From positions 1 to 54,763 of the forward strand of contig CAMJZA010000017.1 in NCBI GenBank assembly GCA_946410085.1: 54,763 nucleotides of DNA, written 5' to 3'. How positions within the stretch are numbered: position 1 is the first letter of the stretch; the number at the start of each line of letters is the position of its first letter. The notes beneath the pieces are model-generated. The model did no database searches and had not been told where the DNA came from. It saw only the letters and a list, made by a program, of their open reading frames with translations. This DNA is from an uncultured Treponema sp. (GTDB taxonomy: Bacteria; Spirochaetota; Spirochaetia; Treponematales; Treponemataceae). Of this stretch, positions 23,045 to 32,099 are shown piece after piece. The position numbers and the translations under genes are program-made.

Positions 23045-23084
23045 CACCTCTTGCCCTGTTATCTGCAGGCAAGAGGTGTTTTTT
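23045..23084. promoter_or_regulatory. RBS-masking hairpin (minus) and terminator (plus)
   Basis: CACCTCTTGCC (23045-23055) pairs perfectly with GGCAAGAGGTG (23068-23078) around 12 nt. On the plus strand TTTTTT follows at once, making a textbook terminator. On the minus strand the 3' arm holds AGAGGTG, 5 nt before the ATG of the nuclease gene at 23039, so a transcript read from upstream would fold its own ribosome binding site away. Confidence 0.7.
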
Positions 23085-23135
23085 GCCATTTTACCGGGGA
23101 AAAAATGAAAAAACGTGCCTAAAACTCATGTAAGC

Positions 23136-23259
23136 CAGTGCACGCGGTGTGTTTTAACACGGTGCAGTCCCTGTGTTCAATACGGTGCACGCGGTATGTT
23201 TAACACGGTGCACGCGCTGTGTTCAATGCAGTGCACACGCTGTGTTTAACACGGTGCAG
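23136..23259. repeat. 23-bp tandem array, locus 1
   Basis: Five full units (one of 24 bp) and a partial one start at 23136, 23160, 23183, 23206, 23229 and 23252. Each has CGGTGCAC or CAGTGCAC, then CGCGGTGTG or a variant, then TTTAACA or TTCAATA. Each unit holds two short palindromes, GTGCAC and GTGTTTAACAC. The same family recurs at 52385-52522. Much of the surrounding 22665-23740 stretch is gene debris. Confidence 0.85.
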
Positions 23260-23308
23260 CCAACTGCCGCCTGTTTTAAGGGGGCTGACCGCCCCCTGGT
23301 AACCAATG

Positions 23309-23652
23309 CTATGGCGCAGCCGTAAAGTAGCCCGGTAAACCGTTTGCAGGATCATCGATGCGGGCGTTATCCATGCTCACATGACTTCCATTATATGCAG
23401 TACCGCTTCCACCTGCAAGACTGGTGCAGCCGCTAAACGTACTGCGGTGAACTACTGCTGAATCAGTTGTAAAGTTTGCGGATGCATATATTGTCACAAG
23501 GCCGCTGCAATCCTCGAACATACGGTTCATCTTGGTGACACTGCCCGTATTAAAGCCGCTCAGATTAAGGCTGCTCAGGCTGAAGAATTCGCGTTAAGCG
23601 GAATCTTCACGCCGCTATCGGTGTAGCCTGCCGCATAGTATTCGTCGCTCAT
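23309..23652 (-). pseudogene. BspA-like/DUF285 surface protein fragment
   Basis: The minus strand has MSDEYYAAGYTDSGVKIPL (23652 onward). After a frameshift near 23580 it continues FSLSSLNLSGFNTGSVTKM, then MFEDCSGLVTIYAS, FSGCTSLAGGSGTAYN and a PGYFTAAP end. The MF..C.sL..iy, CTSL.GG.GTAY and PGYFT patterns are those of the BspA/DUF285 leucine-rich surface proteins. Only the last repeats remain, joined to an unrelated or displaced start, so it is not functional. Confidence 0.7.
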
Positions 23653-23740
23653 AGGGAGTTTCCCTTATGAAAAAATCCCCGCAGTTCCCCCGAATGGTGC
23701 TATACTGTCTGGAAACACGCACATGCAGGAGGGCGATGGC

Positions 23741-25786
23741 ATGACCTACTATGTAGACGCCGGGACACGGAAAAACGGAAACGGAACAAAAGACAATCCC
23801 TTTAAGACGATAAGCGAGGCAGCCGCCGTTGCGCGGGCAGGAGACGAGGTCATCGTCAGGGACGGGATATACCGCGAGCAGGTGGTTCCCCGCTTCGGCG
23901 GAACGGAAGACCGGCGCATTACCTACCGATCGGAAACGCCCCTCGGCGCCGTCATCAGCGGTTCGGAAGTCCTCACGGGCTGGAAGCCCTACAAGGGCGA
24001 CGTGTGGACGGCGAAGGTGGACAACGGCCTGTTCGGCGGCTACAACCCCTACACGACCTACGTGTGCGGGGACTGGTACTTTGCGCCGACGGTCCGCCAC
24101 ACCGGTTCCGTCGTCCTGAACGGACGGATGATGTACGAGACGGCGACGCTCGAAGAATGCCTTGCGGGGGAAGCCGACCCCTGCGCCTGGGACGCGAAGG
24201 AGTCACAGTTCAAGTGGTATTGCGAGCAGGAGGGGGAACCGGTCCAGCCGGCCGGGACAAAGACGGAATATGTCGTCGCCGCGCAGGACAAGGAAATAAA
24301 GGAAGGCCGCTGCACGGTCTTTTACGCGAACTTCAAGGGCCTTGATCCGAACACGCAGGAGGTGGAAATCCTCGTGCGCCGCAACTGCTTCATGCCCCGC
24401 AAGAACGGGCTTAATTACATCACGGTGAGCGGCTTTAAAATCTGCAACGGGGCAACGACCTGGGCACCGCCGGCGTCCTACCAGGACGGCCTGATCGGCC
24501 CGCACTGGAGCAGGGGCTGGATTTTTGAGGACCTAGAAGTCTGCAACAGCCGCTGCTGCGGCATCTCGCTCGGAAAGTACCGCGACGTGGAAAACGACAT
24601 GTACTTCTATACGAAGCACCTCAAGAGCCCCACGCAGATGGAACGCGACGCCGTGTGCCGCGGCCAGTACCACGGCTGGACTAAAGAACGGATCGGCTCG
24701 CACATCATCCGCCGCTGCCACGTGCACCACTGCGAGCAGACGGGCATCGTGGGCCGGATGGGCGGCGTCTTCTCGACGATCGAAGACTGCCACATCCACC
24801 ACATCTGCAATTCGCAGCAGCTCGGCGGGGCGGAAACGGCGGGAATCAAGCTGCATGCGGCGATCGACGTGCTCATCCGGCGGAACTGCATCCACGACTG
24901 CATCATGGGCGTATGGCTGGACTGGGAGGCCCAGGGCGCACGGGTCAGCCAGAACCTGATGTACAACAATGAGCGGCCTGCCGGACGCGAGGCGGCGAAG
25001 GGGGCAATGTTTTCGACCGACGTCTTTGTCGAAGTCGGCCACGGGCCCACGATTGTGGACAACAACCTCCTGCTTTCCAAGGTGTCGGTGACGATTCCGA
25101 GCGAAGGCATTGCCGTCGTGCACAACCTCGTCCTCGGTTCATTCAGCCTGATCAACTCCGGCGTAGACAGCATCGTGAACGACCAGCGCGAACCGCGCTA
25201 TACCCCCTACCATATCCGCCACCGGACGGAGGTTGCGGGCTTCATGACGATCCTGCACGGCGACGACCGCATCTACAACAACATCTTCGTACAGCAGCAG
25301 GCGGTGACGGACCCGAAGAAGACGGCTGCCGACGCCGACTACGAGGCAGTCGGTACGGCGCCCTTCGACATTTTCCCGACCTATGAGGCGTGGATTGCAA
25401 ACTTCATGCCGGACAGGGAGCCGAACATGATGGAACTGGGCAAGCACCATTTCGGTCACCTGCCGGTCTGGCTTGCGGGAAACGCCTACTTTAACGGGGC
25501 GACGGTCTGTAAGCACGAGACGGACAGGCTGGTCGGGACGGAACGGGCCACGGTCACACTGGAAGGCGGGATGCTCAAGAGCAACCTCGCCCGCCTGATC
25601 GGCGGCTACAGGGCCGGCATGGTTACGACGGAACTGCTCGGGTCGGCATTTGAGCCGGAGCAGCGCTTTGAGAGCCGGGACGGCAGCGACATCATCTTTA
25701 ACGAGGACTTCCTGGGAAGTCACCGGGGAGCTGCGGTCATTCCCGGCCCCTTTGCCGAACTCACCGACGCAGTGCAGGTCCTGTAG
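23741..25786 (+). CDS. GH120 beta-xylosidase (right-handed beta-helix)
   Basis: 681 residues from the ATG at 23741; GGAGG is 9 nt upstream and an earlier ATG overlaps that site. The match to the XylC-type GH120 family runs end to end: YVDAGTRKNGNG, DGIYREQVVP, WAPPASYQDGLIGPHWS, SHIIRRCHVHHC, TAGIKLHAAID and CIHDCIMGVWLDWEAQG. By analogy the nucleophile is Asp394 (WLDWE) and the acid/base is Glu431 (DVFVEVGHG). About 14 extra residues (around 411-424) lie between them. No signal peptide, so it probably acts on imported xylo-oligosaccharides. Confidence 0.9.
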   Translation: MTYYVDAGTRKNGNGTKDNPFKTISEAAAVARAGDEVIVRDGIYREQVVPRFGGTEDRRITYRSETPLGAVISGSEVLTGWKPYKGDVWTAKVDNGLFGGYNPYTTYVCGDWYFAPTVRHTGSVVLNGRMMYETATLEECLAGEADPCAWDAKESQFKWYCEQEGEPVQPAGTKTEYVVAAQDKEIKEGRCTVFYANFKGLDPNTQEVEILVRRNCFMPRKNGLNYITVSGFKICNGATTWAPPASYQDGLIGPHWSRGWIFEDLEVCNSRCCGISLGKYRDVENDMYFYTKHLKSPTQMERDAVCRGQYHGWTKERIGSHIIRRCHVHHCEQTGIVGRMGGVFSTIEDCHIHHICNSQQLGGAETAGIKLHAAIDVLIRRNCIHDCIMGVWLDWEAQGARVSQNLMYNNERPAGREAAKGAMFSTDVFVEVGHGPTIVDNNLLLSKVSVTIPSEGIAVVHNLVLGSFSLINSGVDSIVNDQREPRYTPYHIRHRTEVAGFMTILHGDDRIYNNIFVQQQAVTDPKKTAADADYEAVGTAPFDIFPTYEAWIANFMPDREPNMMELGKHHFGHLPVWLAGNAYFNGATVCKHETDRLVGTERATVTLEGGMLKSNLARLIGGYRAGMVTTELLGSAFEPEQRFESRDGSDIIFNEDFLGSHRGAAVIPGPFAELTDAVQVL

Positions 25787-26040
25787 GCCGCCCGCCGTCG
25801 CAGAGGCTTTCCCTGCCCCGCCCCATTCTGCGGGCAGGTTCCGGCGAGGCCCCGGGCGGGCTGACCGTCCCTCTGTCGCCGCATGGCCCTGCGGGCGGGC
25901 TGCTAGGGGGTGGCGCGCCCCGGGTCCGGCAGGAACTTGCAAAAAGCGGCCCGCTGCGGTAGAGTGAAGGGAGATGCGGCTGCAGCGACCGGGACGGACC
26001 GGGCAGCCGGTGCAGGGAGACACAGGAGGCTTTCTCGGCT

Positions 26041-26727
26041 ATGAAAATGAAAAAATACGCAAGTGCGCTTTTGTGCCTGGCAGTGCTGGCACTCTGTGCG
26101 GCGACGGCGGGCAGACTGCGGGACAAACAGGCAAAAGACCGGATTATATGGAAAAACCATGTGAAGTACCGGAAGTTCAACGGTACCCCCGAGAATACGG
26201 TCATATTCTACGGCGGCTTTCACGGGGGCAGCAATGACCTGCTCTTCCGGCAGGTAGACCCGGAACAGGAAAGCGACATGCAGGCGGTCACCGAAGAGGA
26301 GTTCTTCATATCCGAGCCCGTCAGGTTCGGGACGCGCTACGTGCTCGAATACTGGTACTGGGCGGATCCTTCGGACCCCTTCGAAAACTCAACGGCCATC
26401 GCCCGCGACTATACGGAACAGACCAGTCCCCTGATCATCGACGTTCCCTATGAACCGGGCTTTTACTACTTCGGCTATTATGACGGAAGGCCTTCCATCG
26501 TAAAGGGGGAACTGACGGAATGGAGCGGCCATCCTTCGGTCGAGATGAAACCCGAAGCCATCAGGAAAGCGCTCAAGTGCTATGCAGGCACCCGCTGGGC
26601 TCCGCTCCTCAGGGCGGAACTCAAGCAGGCGGAAGCAGAAGCAAAGCAGCACAAGGCCGAACGCAAGGCTGCCGCCCGCCAGAGCATGTGGCTGGATGAC
26701 GCCGGAGCGGAAGCACCACAGGACTAA
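26041..26727 (+). CDS. Secreted or membrane-anchored hypothetical protein
   Basis: 228 residues. An N-terminal signal or anchor spans residues 5-24 (YASALLCLAVLALCAATAG); there is no clear cleavage or lipobox. The body has strands and aromatic clusters (VIFYGGFHGGSND, RYVLEYWYWADPSDP, GFYYFGYYDGRPS). It ends in a Lys/Ala/Glu-rich helix (KQAEAEAKQHKAERKAAARQ) and an acidic tail. AGGAGG lies 10 nt before the ATG. I do not recognise the family. The 254 bp between it and the xylosidase hold no visible gene or clear signal. Confidence 0.65.
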   Translation: MKMKKYASALLCLAVLALCAATAGRLRDKQAKDRIIWKNHVKYRKFNGTPENTVIFYGGFHGGSNDLLFRQVDPEQESDMQAVTEEEFFISEPVRFGTRYVLEYWYWADPSDPFENSTAIARDYTEQTSPLIIDVPYEPGFYYFGYYDGRPSIVKGELTEWSGHPSVEMKPEAIRKALKCYAGTRWAPLLRAELKQAEAEAKQHKAERKAAARQSMWLDDAGAEAPQD

Positions 26728-26798
26728 GCCGGAAGCAGGGGCACCCCTTTTCGCCAGAACAGGCCTGAGCCCGGCACCCGCTGTCCTGCAATGAATGT

Positions 26799-26819
26799 CC
26801 CGCTCCTTAGAGGAGCGGG
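26799..26819. terminator. Terminator hairpin between convergent genes
   Basis: CCCGCTCC and GGAGCGGG form an 8-bp perfect stem with a 5-nt loop. It lies 8 bp beyond the stop codon of the symporter gene and serves either direction, though T tracts are weak. Confidence 0.55.
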
Positions 26820-26826
26820 TATCTGC

Positions 26827-28266
26827 TTACAGGGTCGGGTACCTGTCGAAGTAAGCCTTGGTTTCCTTTGCGACCATACCGCTCAGGGCGATGAGCGCAA
26901 TGCAGTTCGGTATGGCCATGAGGCCGTTGAAGATGTCGGCAATCGTAAAGACCGCGTTGACCGTAAAGTAGGGGCCGATTGCAACCGCAAGGATGTAGAG
27001 CCAGCGGTATACCTTGACCGGTCCCATGTTGCCCTTCGTCAGGTACTCAAGGCACTTTTCAGAGTAGTAGTCCCAGCCGAGGATCGTCGTAAAGGCAAAG
27101 AAGGCAAGGCAGAGCATGAGCAGGAACTGCACGCTGTGGCCGTCACCGCCGAGCACCTTTGAGAAGGCCGTCGCCGTCAGGACCGCACCCTGTGCGCCCG
27201 CATTCCAGTCCGCAACCCCGCCGATGATGTCGCCGTAGAATGCGATGACGATGGCAAGACCGGTCATCGTACAGATGATCAGCGTGTCGATGATCGTACC
27301 CGTCATGTTGACGAGGCCCTGCTCGACCGGTTCGTTCGTCTGGACCGCAGAGGCGGCGATCGGGGCGGAACCGAGGCCTGCCTCGTTCGAGAAGATGCCG
27401 CGGGCAATGCCTTTCTGCATGGAATCCGCAACCTGCTTGAACACAAATCCCATGGCACCGGCGCCGACCGCCTTCCATCCGAAGGCGCTCTTGAAGATGA
27501 GGGCGAAGGCGCCCGGAATCTTCATCGCATTCATGATGACGATGGACAGGCCGAGGAACACGTAGACGACTGCCATTGCGGGGACGACTTTTTCCGCAAC
27601 CTTTGAAATGCGCTTGATGCCGCCGATGACGACGAGGGCGGTGCAGACGGTGATGACGATGCCGGAAATGACCGTTGCCCAGGTGTAGCTGCTGCCGAGG
27701 AAACTGAACGCGATGTTCGTGCTGTCCGGGTCAAATGCGTTGTTGACGGCGGAAGTAATGCCGTTTATCTGCGTCATCGTACCGATTCCCATGATACCGG
27801 CGAGCGCACCGAATACGGCAAAGAGTACCGAAAGCCACTTCCACTTGGGGCCCATGCCCTTTTCAATCGTATAGAAGGGGCCGCCGAGCACGTGGCCGTC
27901 GGGAGAAACTTCGCGGTACTTGATGGCAAGCATACATTCGGCGAACTTGGTCGCGGTTCCGAGGATGGCCGCAATCCACATCCAGAAGAGGGCGCCGGGG
28001 CCGCCGGCAACAATAGCCGTTGCAACGCCGACGATGTTTCCGGTTCCGATAGTTGCGGAAAGGGCAGTGCAGAGGGCAGCAAAGCCTGAAAGTTCGCCCT
28101 TTCCTTCGTTTTCCTTGAAAATCGACTTGAAGGCGCGGCCGAACTTCGTGAACTGAATGCCGCGGGCCCGGACCGTCAGGATGAGTCCCGTGGCAAGAAT
28201 CAGGACGATTGTGGGGATTCCCCACACGATTCCGTCAATGGAATCAAGGATGGCATTGATAGACAT
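26827..28266 (-). CDS. Sodium:alanine/glycine symporter, AGCS family
   Basis: 479 residues from the ATG at 28266 (AGGTGG 5 nt upstream; the in-frame GTG at 28275 lies within that site). About ten to eleven membrane segments are visible. The AGCS signature GTGNIVGVATAIVAGGPGA follows the second segment, and GIARGIFSNEAGLGSAPIA is the second family motif. It imports alanine or glycine with sodium ions. It diverges from the mscS gene. Confidence 0.93.
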   Translation of the reverse strand: MSINAILDSIDGIVWGIPTIVLILATGLILTVRARGIQFTKFGRAFKSIFKENEGKGELSGFAALCTALSATIGTGNIVGVATAIVAGGPGALFWMWIAAILGTATKFAECMLAIKYREVSPDGHVLGGPFYTIEKGMGPKWKWLSVLFAVFGALAGIMGIGTMTQINGITSAVNNAFDPDSTNIAFSFLGSSYTWATVISGIVITVCTALVVIGGIKRISKVAEKVVPAMAVVYVFLGLSIVIMNAMKIPGAFALIFKSAFGWKAVGAGAMGFVFKQVADSMQKGIARGIFSNEAGLGSAPIAASAVQTNEPVEQGLVNMTGTIIDTLIICTMTGLAIVIAFYGDIIGGVADWNAGAQGAVLTATAFSKVLGGDGHSVQFLLMLCLAFFAFTTILGWDYYSEKCLEYLTKGNMGPVKVYRWLYILAVAIGPYFTVNAVFTIADIFNGLMAIPNCIALIALSGMVAKETKAYFDRYPTL

Positions 28267-28307
28267 GTTTTCCACCTTTTGCTTCTAGATTTTTGCTGTC
28301 AGCGGGC

Positions 28308-28313
28308 AGTATA
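28308..28313 (-). promoter_or_regulatory. -10 box of the AGCS gene
   Basis: On the minus strand TATACT (28313 to 28308) lies 41 bp before the symporter start. The -35 region is weak. Confidence 0.35.
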
Positions 28314-28360
28314 GCATTTTTTCTGTTTCTCTGCACCATAGCAGGGGTGGTTTTCGGCAC

Positions 28361-28386
28361 AAAACTGCATAAATTTGCAGTTTTTT
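28361..28386. promoter_or_regulatory. Palindrome in the divergent AGCS-mscS promoter region
   Basis: AAAACTGCA and TGCAGTTTT pair across a short AT-rich centre, with six T residues at the plus-strand end. It lies about 50 bp upstream of the symporter -10 box. It could be an operator, or a plus-strand terminator with no gene upstream of it. An operator fits the position better. Confidence 0.4.
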
Positions 28387-28495
28387 CTTGTTTGTCCTGT
28401 TGAACAGGAGGGCTTCCCGCACCTCCGGCAGTATTTCCCGGGCCCCGCACCGGTCCGCACCGCTGGAGAGGCCCCGCAACTGCACCGGCCGTCAC

Positions 28496-28524
28496 TTGTC
28501 CAAGAGGGGCAAAAAGTATACAAT
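28496..28524 (+). promoter_or_regulatory. Promoter of the mscS-family gene
   Basis: TTGTCC (28496-28501) and TACAAT (28519-28524) with 17 nt between, about 32 bp before the start codon. Confidence 0.55.
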
Positions 28525-28556
28525 AGGCCCCAGTATTTCCGGGAGGGGCAGGTTTT

Positions 28557-29534
28557 ATGGAAGAAGAAGGCAGCAGCGCAGTGGTGGAAACGGTTCAGGC
28601 CGCAGCAGGGGTTGCAGCGGACACGATTCAGACAGTGACCAAGGGGGTCTCGAGCGAAACCGCATCGATCCTGCATCTTGACGACATAAAGAAGTACTTT
28701 ACCTTCGAGCAGCTGACCCACATCATCATGGGCCTCATCGCCATCGTCATTTTCTATATTGCCTACCGGGTACTGAAGAAACTGCTCAAACGCCAGCTTG
28801 CCAAGTTCGCCAAGCCCCACACGGTGCTTATCGTCAGCAGGACCATAAGCTATACCTTCAGAATCCTCATCGTGATGTACGTGCTGAACCTCTTCGGCAT
28901 AAACCTGTCTGCCATCTGGGGTGCGGCGGGGATCGCAGGCCTTGCAATCGGCTTTGCGGCGCAGACGTCTGTGAGCAACATCATCAGCGGCATGTTCGTC
29001 GTCGGCGAGAAGGCCATGAAGCTGGGCGACTGCATCAGCGTGGACGGGACGACGGGCATCGTGGACAGCATCGACCTCCTGAGCGTGAAGGTGCACACCT
29101 TTGACAACCAGATGGTGCGCATCCCCAACAGCTCCATCATCAACGGGACCCTCATCAACTACAACCACTTTGACGTGCGCCGCGTGGTCGTGGACGTGGG
29201 CGTGTCCTATGATTCCGACGTGGACAAGGTGCTGGCGGCCCTGGAGCAGGTGCCGTCCATGTGCCCCACGGTCATCGCCGATCCCGCGCCCAAGGTCTAC
29301 TACGACTCCTTCGGGGCAAGCTCCATCAACCTGAAGGTCTGCCTCTGGTGCAAGAACGCCGACTTCATCGCCACCAAGAACGCCGCCTACAAGGCCATCG
29401 TCAAGGTGAGCCGCGAGACCCCCTTCGAGATTCCCTACACCAAGCTGGACGTGAAGATCGTGAACGGTGACCTGAACGCCGCTCCTTCCGGGACGGCAGC
29501 AGCGGCCCTGTCAGCAGCTCCGGCAGCCCTGTAA
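28557..29534 (+). CDS. Small-conductance mechanosensitive channel, MscS family
   Basis: 325 residues. Three membrane segments: about 52-72 (LTHIIMGLIAIVIFYIAY, in part), about 95-115, and TM3 at about 120-145 with the Gly/Ala-packed AGIAGLAIGFAAQTSVSN pore helix. The beta domain follows (GDCISVDGTTGIVDSIDLLS, in part; then RIPNSSIINGTLINY), and the C-terminal alpha/beta cap reaches about 305. The end is an Ala-rich tail. It opens under membrane tension to release solutes after osmotic downshock. GGAGGGG lies upstream. Confidence 0.93.
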   Translation: MEEEGSSAVVETVQAAAGVAADTIQTVTKGVSSETASILHLDDIKKYFTFEQLTHIIMGLIAIVIFYIAYRVLKKLLKRQLAKFAKPHTVLIVSRTISYTFRILIVMYVLNLFGINLSAIWGAAGIAGLAIGFAAQTSVSNIISGMFVVGEKAMKLGDCISVDGTTGIVDSIDLLSVKVHTFDNQMVRIPNSSIINGTLINYNHFDVRRVVVDVGVSYDSDVDKVLAALEQVPSMCPTVIADPAPKVYYDSFGASSINLKVCLWCKNADFIATKNAAYKAIVKVSRETPFEIPYTKLDVKIVNGDLNAAPSGTAAAALSAAPAAL

Positions 29535-29639
29535 ACAGCAGGAACCAGCGGCCGGTCAGTACCCCCGGCTACCCCGAACACGGCGGGGTAAAACGCCTTT
29601 CGACGGCGGCCCTGTGCGTTCCTCAGGGCTGAAGCCGCC

Positions 29640-30071
29640 CTATCCGGCAACCGGGACCTTTACGACGATCTTGCGGACGGGAGACTGCTCATTGACGCAG
29701 ACGCCGGGCATGTGGACGTCCTGCGGATACAGGATCAGAAAATCCCCTGCTTCCAGAAGATAGTCCGTACAGGCGTCATTGTGATGGAAAAACATGACAT
29801 CCTTTTCTGCATTGTATTCCGTGCACAGTTCCATCTTACCGATCGGGGTCACCGCTATCAGTTCCCTGCCGCTGACTATCAGCTGAATGTCGATGAACTT
29901 TTTGTGGGCCTCGTACTTTGCCTCGCCGCGGGCCTTTGTCGTGTATTCCTGCACGCTTGCGTATGCGCCGTTTTCAAGTTCGTACTTGCCGACGGCGGCA
30001 GTTCCGGCCTTCTGAACGATAAAGTCATAGGCAGACGGGCAGAGTTCCTTGATTTTCGCCAAATCCTTCAT
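29640..30071 (-). CDS. YhcH/YjgK/YiaL family protein (DUF386)
   Basis: 143 residues from the ATG at 30071, with AAGGAG upstream. Motifs of the family are HKKFIDIQLIVSGRE, YNAEKDVMFF, LEAGDFLILYPQDVHMPG and VRKIVVKVPV. The cupin-like barrel binds a metal through His and Glu in these motifs. Relatives act in sialic acid or other uncommon sugar metabolism, possibly as anomerases. The neighbours do not reveal the substrate. Confidence 0.9.
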   Translation of the reverse strand: MKDLAKIKELCPSAYDFIVQKAGTAAVGKYELENGAYASVQEYTTKARGEAKYEAHKKFIDIQLIVSGRELIAVTPIGKMELCTEYNAEKDVMFFHHNDACTDYLLEAGDFLILYPQDVHMPGVCVNEQSPVRKIVVKVPVAG

Positions 30072-30196
30072 AATACCTTTTCTCCTTATGCATGGTCGGT
30101 GCATGTGACGCATCCCTGCGCTTCATGCTGTCCGCATGCCGTACAGTATATACGACCTGACCGAAAAACGGAAGGCTCCGGAAGCACGGGCGCATT

Positions 30197-31000
30197 TCAC
30201 GGCATCGCCTTCCGTCCCTGGATGATCATGGAAAGCGGGAAACCCTGATGCTCGAGCTCAGGGAAGCCGCCGCTGATGTCGTAATCGAACTCCTGCAGGC
30301 CGGTCACGACAATACCGTTACCGCACATGCCTGAGATGATTTCCGCCATCGGATGCGTGTAGTCGGTGAAAGTCTTTGACCGGTAGCTTTTCTGCGTGAT
30401 GTAGTACATGCCCCCGTTCCCGACCCACTCATGCTCAAAGTATGAGTAGCAGCACTCCTTCCGGTGCGCAGGGTCAAAGCCCTCGTCACCGTCCATGCCG
30501 AGCATGTTCGTGCAGGGGTGCTGCTCGTTGATTACGATGACGGCCCCCGGCTTCATGCATTTCGCGATGACGGCGAAGAAGCGGTCCAGGTCCTTGAACC
30601 AGCAGAGCGCGCCGATGGTGATGATGACCAGGTCGAACGCCTCCTTGTGGCGGTCATCTATGTCGTATATGTTGTCCGCCTCAAACTCACAGGGAAGATG
30701 CAGCTCATTCGCCCTCTCGCCTGCGAAGGCAACCTGATTCTCCGCAATGTCAAAACCGATTCCCTTCGCCGCCTTTCCGCAGTGCACCAGGGAAAGCAGT
30801 TCGCGGCCGTTGTTGCAGCAGAACTGCCCGATGACGGCTCCTTCCGTATGGAGCTGCTTCAGGACGGCCTTCATTTCCTCATAGAAAAAGGGGTAGTCCT
30901 CCTGCTGTATGCGCGCGGTGATGTCGGCTCCCCAGGAAGCATCCCGCTTCTCAAACGCCTCTTCCCATGCAGCCTTGTTTCCTTCGATATATTTGTCCAT
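30197..31000 (-). CDS. Class I SAM-dependent methyltransferase
   Basis: 267 residues. The SAM fold is visible: GQFCCNNGRELLSL replaces the usual GxGxG loop but in the manner of close relatives, GIGFDIAENQVAFA is motif II, and FDLVIITIGALCWF is motif IV. The C-terminal part has YYITQKSYRSKTF and HPMAEIISGMCGNG. AAGGAG precedes the ATG. The substrate is unknown. Three minus-strand genes follow one another here with modest gaps (methyltransferase, aldolase, oxidoreductase) and may be co-transcribed in part. Confidence 0.88.
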   Translation of the reverse strand: MDKYIEGNKAAWEEAFEKRDASWGADITARIQQEDYPFFYEEMKAVLKQLHTEGAVIGQFCCNNGRELLSLVHCGKAAKGIGFDIAENQVAFAGERANELHLPCEFEADNIYDIDDRHKEAFDLVIITIGALCWFKDLDRFFAVIAKCMKPGAVIVINEQHPCTNMLGMDGDEGFDPAHRKECCYSYFEHEWVGNGGMYYITQKSYRSKTFTDYTHPMAEIISGMCGNGIVVTGLQEFDYDISGGFPELEHQGFPLSMIIQGRKAMP

Positions 31001-31073
31001 ACACGCTCCTTTGCGTCAACCGCCGGTCAACCGCGGGCTTAGCCGTCAGACGCCTCCGTCCCCCGCCCGGCCC

Positions 31074-32099
31074 TTACAGCAGCTGCTTCAGGCAGGCAAT
31101 TTTTTCGGCCGTAGTCGCCCAGCTCGTTGCAAAGCGCACGACGGTATGACCTGCATCTGCGCGTTCCCAGAACGCAAAGCGCACCTGTTCTGCCAGGCCG
31201 GCCATCCGTGTGTTTTCGAGAAGCACGAACTGCTGATTCGTGGGCGAGTCAATGAAGAACTCATAGCCCTTTTCGCGGAAAGCGGATTTGAGTTCTTCCG
31301 CCCGGTCAATCGCGTTCCTGCTGATCCTGAAATAGAGTTCGTCCGTGAAAAGCGCATCGAACTGGACGCCGAGCAGCCGCCCCTTGGCGAGCAGCGCCCC
31401 GTGCTTTTTGATGAGATTGTCAAAATGGTCCGGCATATTCTTCTTCGTAAAGACGACGGCCTCCCCGCACAGCGCACCGACCTTTGTTCCGCCGATGTAA
31501 AACACGTCGCACAGGCGGGCAATGTCATTCAGGCTGACATCGGTCTGACGGCTCATCAGGCCGTAGCCGAGCCTTGCCCCGTCAAGGAAAAGCGGCATGC
31601 GGTGCTTCCGGCAGACGTCACTCAGCCTTGTCAGTTCCGCTTTCGTGTAGAGGGTGCCGTATTCGGTCGGATGGGAAATGTAGGCCATTCCCGGAAAAAC
31701 CATGTGCTCGCGGTTTCCGTCCGCATAAAACTCCTGCACGAATGCATCAAGTTCGTCCGCGTCCATCTTGCCGTCATGGGAAGGAACGGTCAGGACCTTG
31801 TGCCCCGTCACTTCAACCGCACCCGCCTCATGGACGCTCACATGCCCCGTCTGAGCCGACACGACGCCCTCGTAGGGGCGGAGCATCGTGTCGATGACGA
31901 TCTGGTTCGTCTGCGTGCCGCCTGTCAAGAAGGCAATCTGCGCGTCGGGCATTCCGCAGGCAGCGGCGATTTTTGCTTTCGCGCGGGTGCTGTATTCATC
32001 CGCACCGTAGCCGGACAGCGCTTCCATGTTCGTCTTCGCAAGTGCCTCCAGCACCGCAGGATGCGCGCCTTCAATGTAATCACTTTCAAAACTGAGCAT
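31074..32099 (-). CDS. Low-specificity L-threonine aldolase (beta-eliminating lyase family)
   Basis: 341 residues of the PLP-dependent threonine aldolase family: SFESDYIEGAHPAVLEAL, LTGGTQTNQI, GHVSVHEAGA, PLFLDGARLGYGL (Asp and Arg that hold PLP), and the Schiff-base lysine in YIGGTKVGALCGE. It splits L-threonine or allo-threonine into glycine and acetaldehyde. GGAAGGAAGG lies upstream. Length and motifs are complete. Confidence 0.92.
   Translation of the reverse strand: MLSFESDYIEGAHPAVLEALAKTNMEALSGYGADEYSTRAKAKIAAACGMPDAQIAFLTGGTQTNQIVIDTMLRPYEGVVSAQTGHVSVHEAGAVEVTGHKVLTVPSHDGKMDADELDAFVQEFYADGNREHMVFPGMAYISHPTEYGTLYTKAELTRLSDVCRKHRMPLFLDGARLGYGLMSRQTDVSLNDIARLCDVFYIGGTKVGALCGEAVVFTKKNMPDHFDNLIKKHGALLAKGRLLGVQFDALFTDELYFRISRNAIDRAEELKSAFREKGYEFFIDSPTNQQFVLLENTRMAGLAEQVRFAFWERADAGHTVVRFATSWATTAEKIACLKQLL

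Noticed and set aside
23136..23259. CRISPR array
   Set aside because: The 22-23-bp units are joined head to tail without spacers, and no cas genes are present. The same holds for the arrays at 545, 40815 and 52385.
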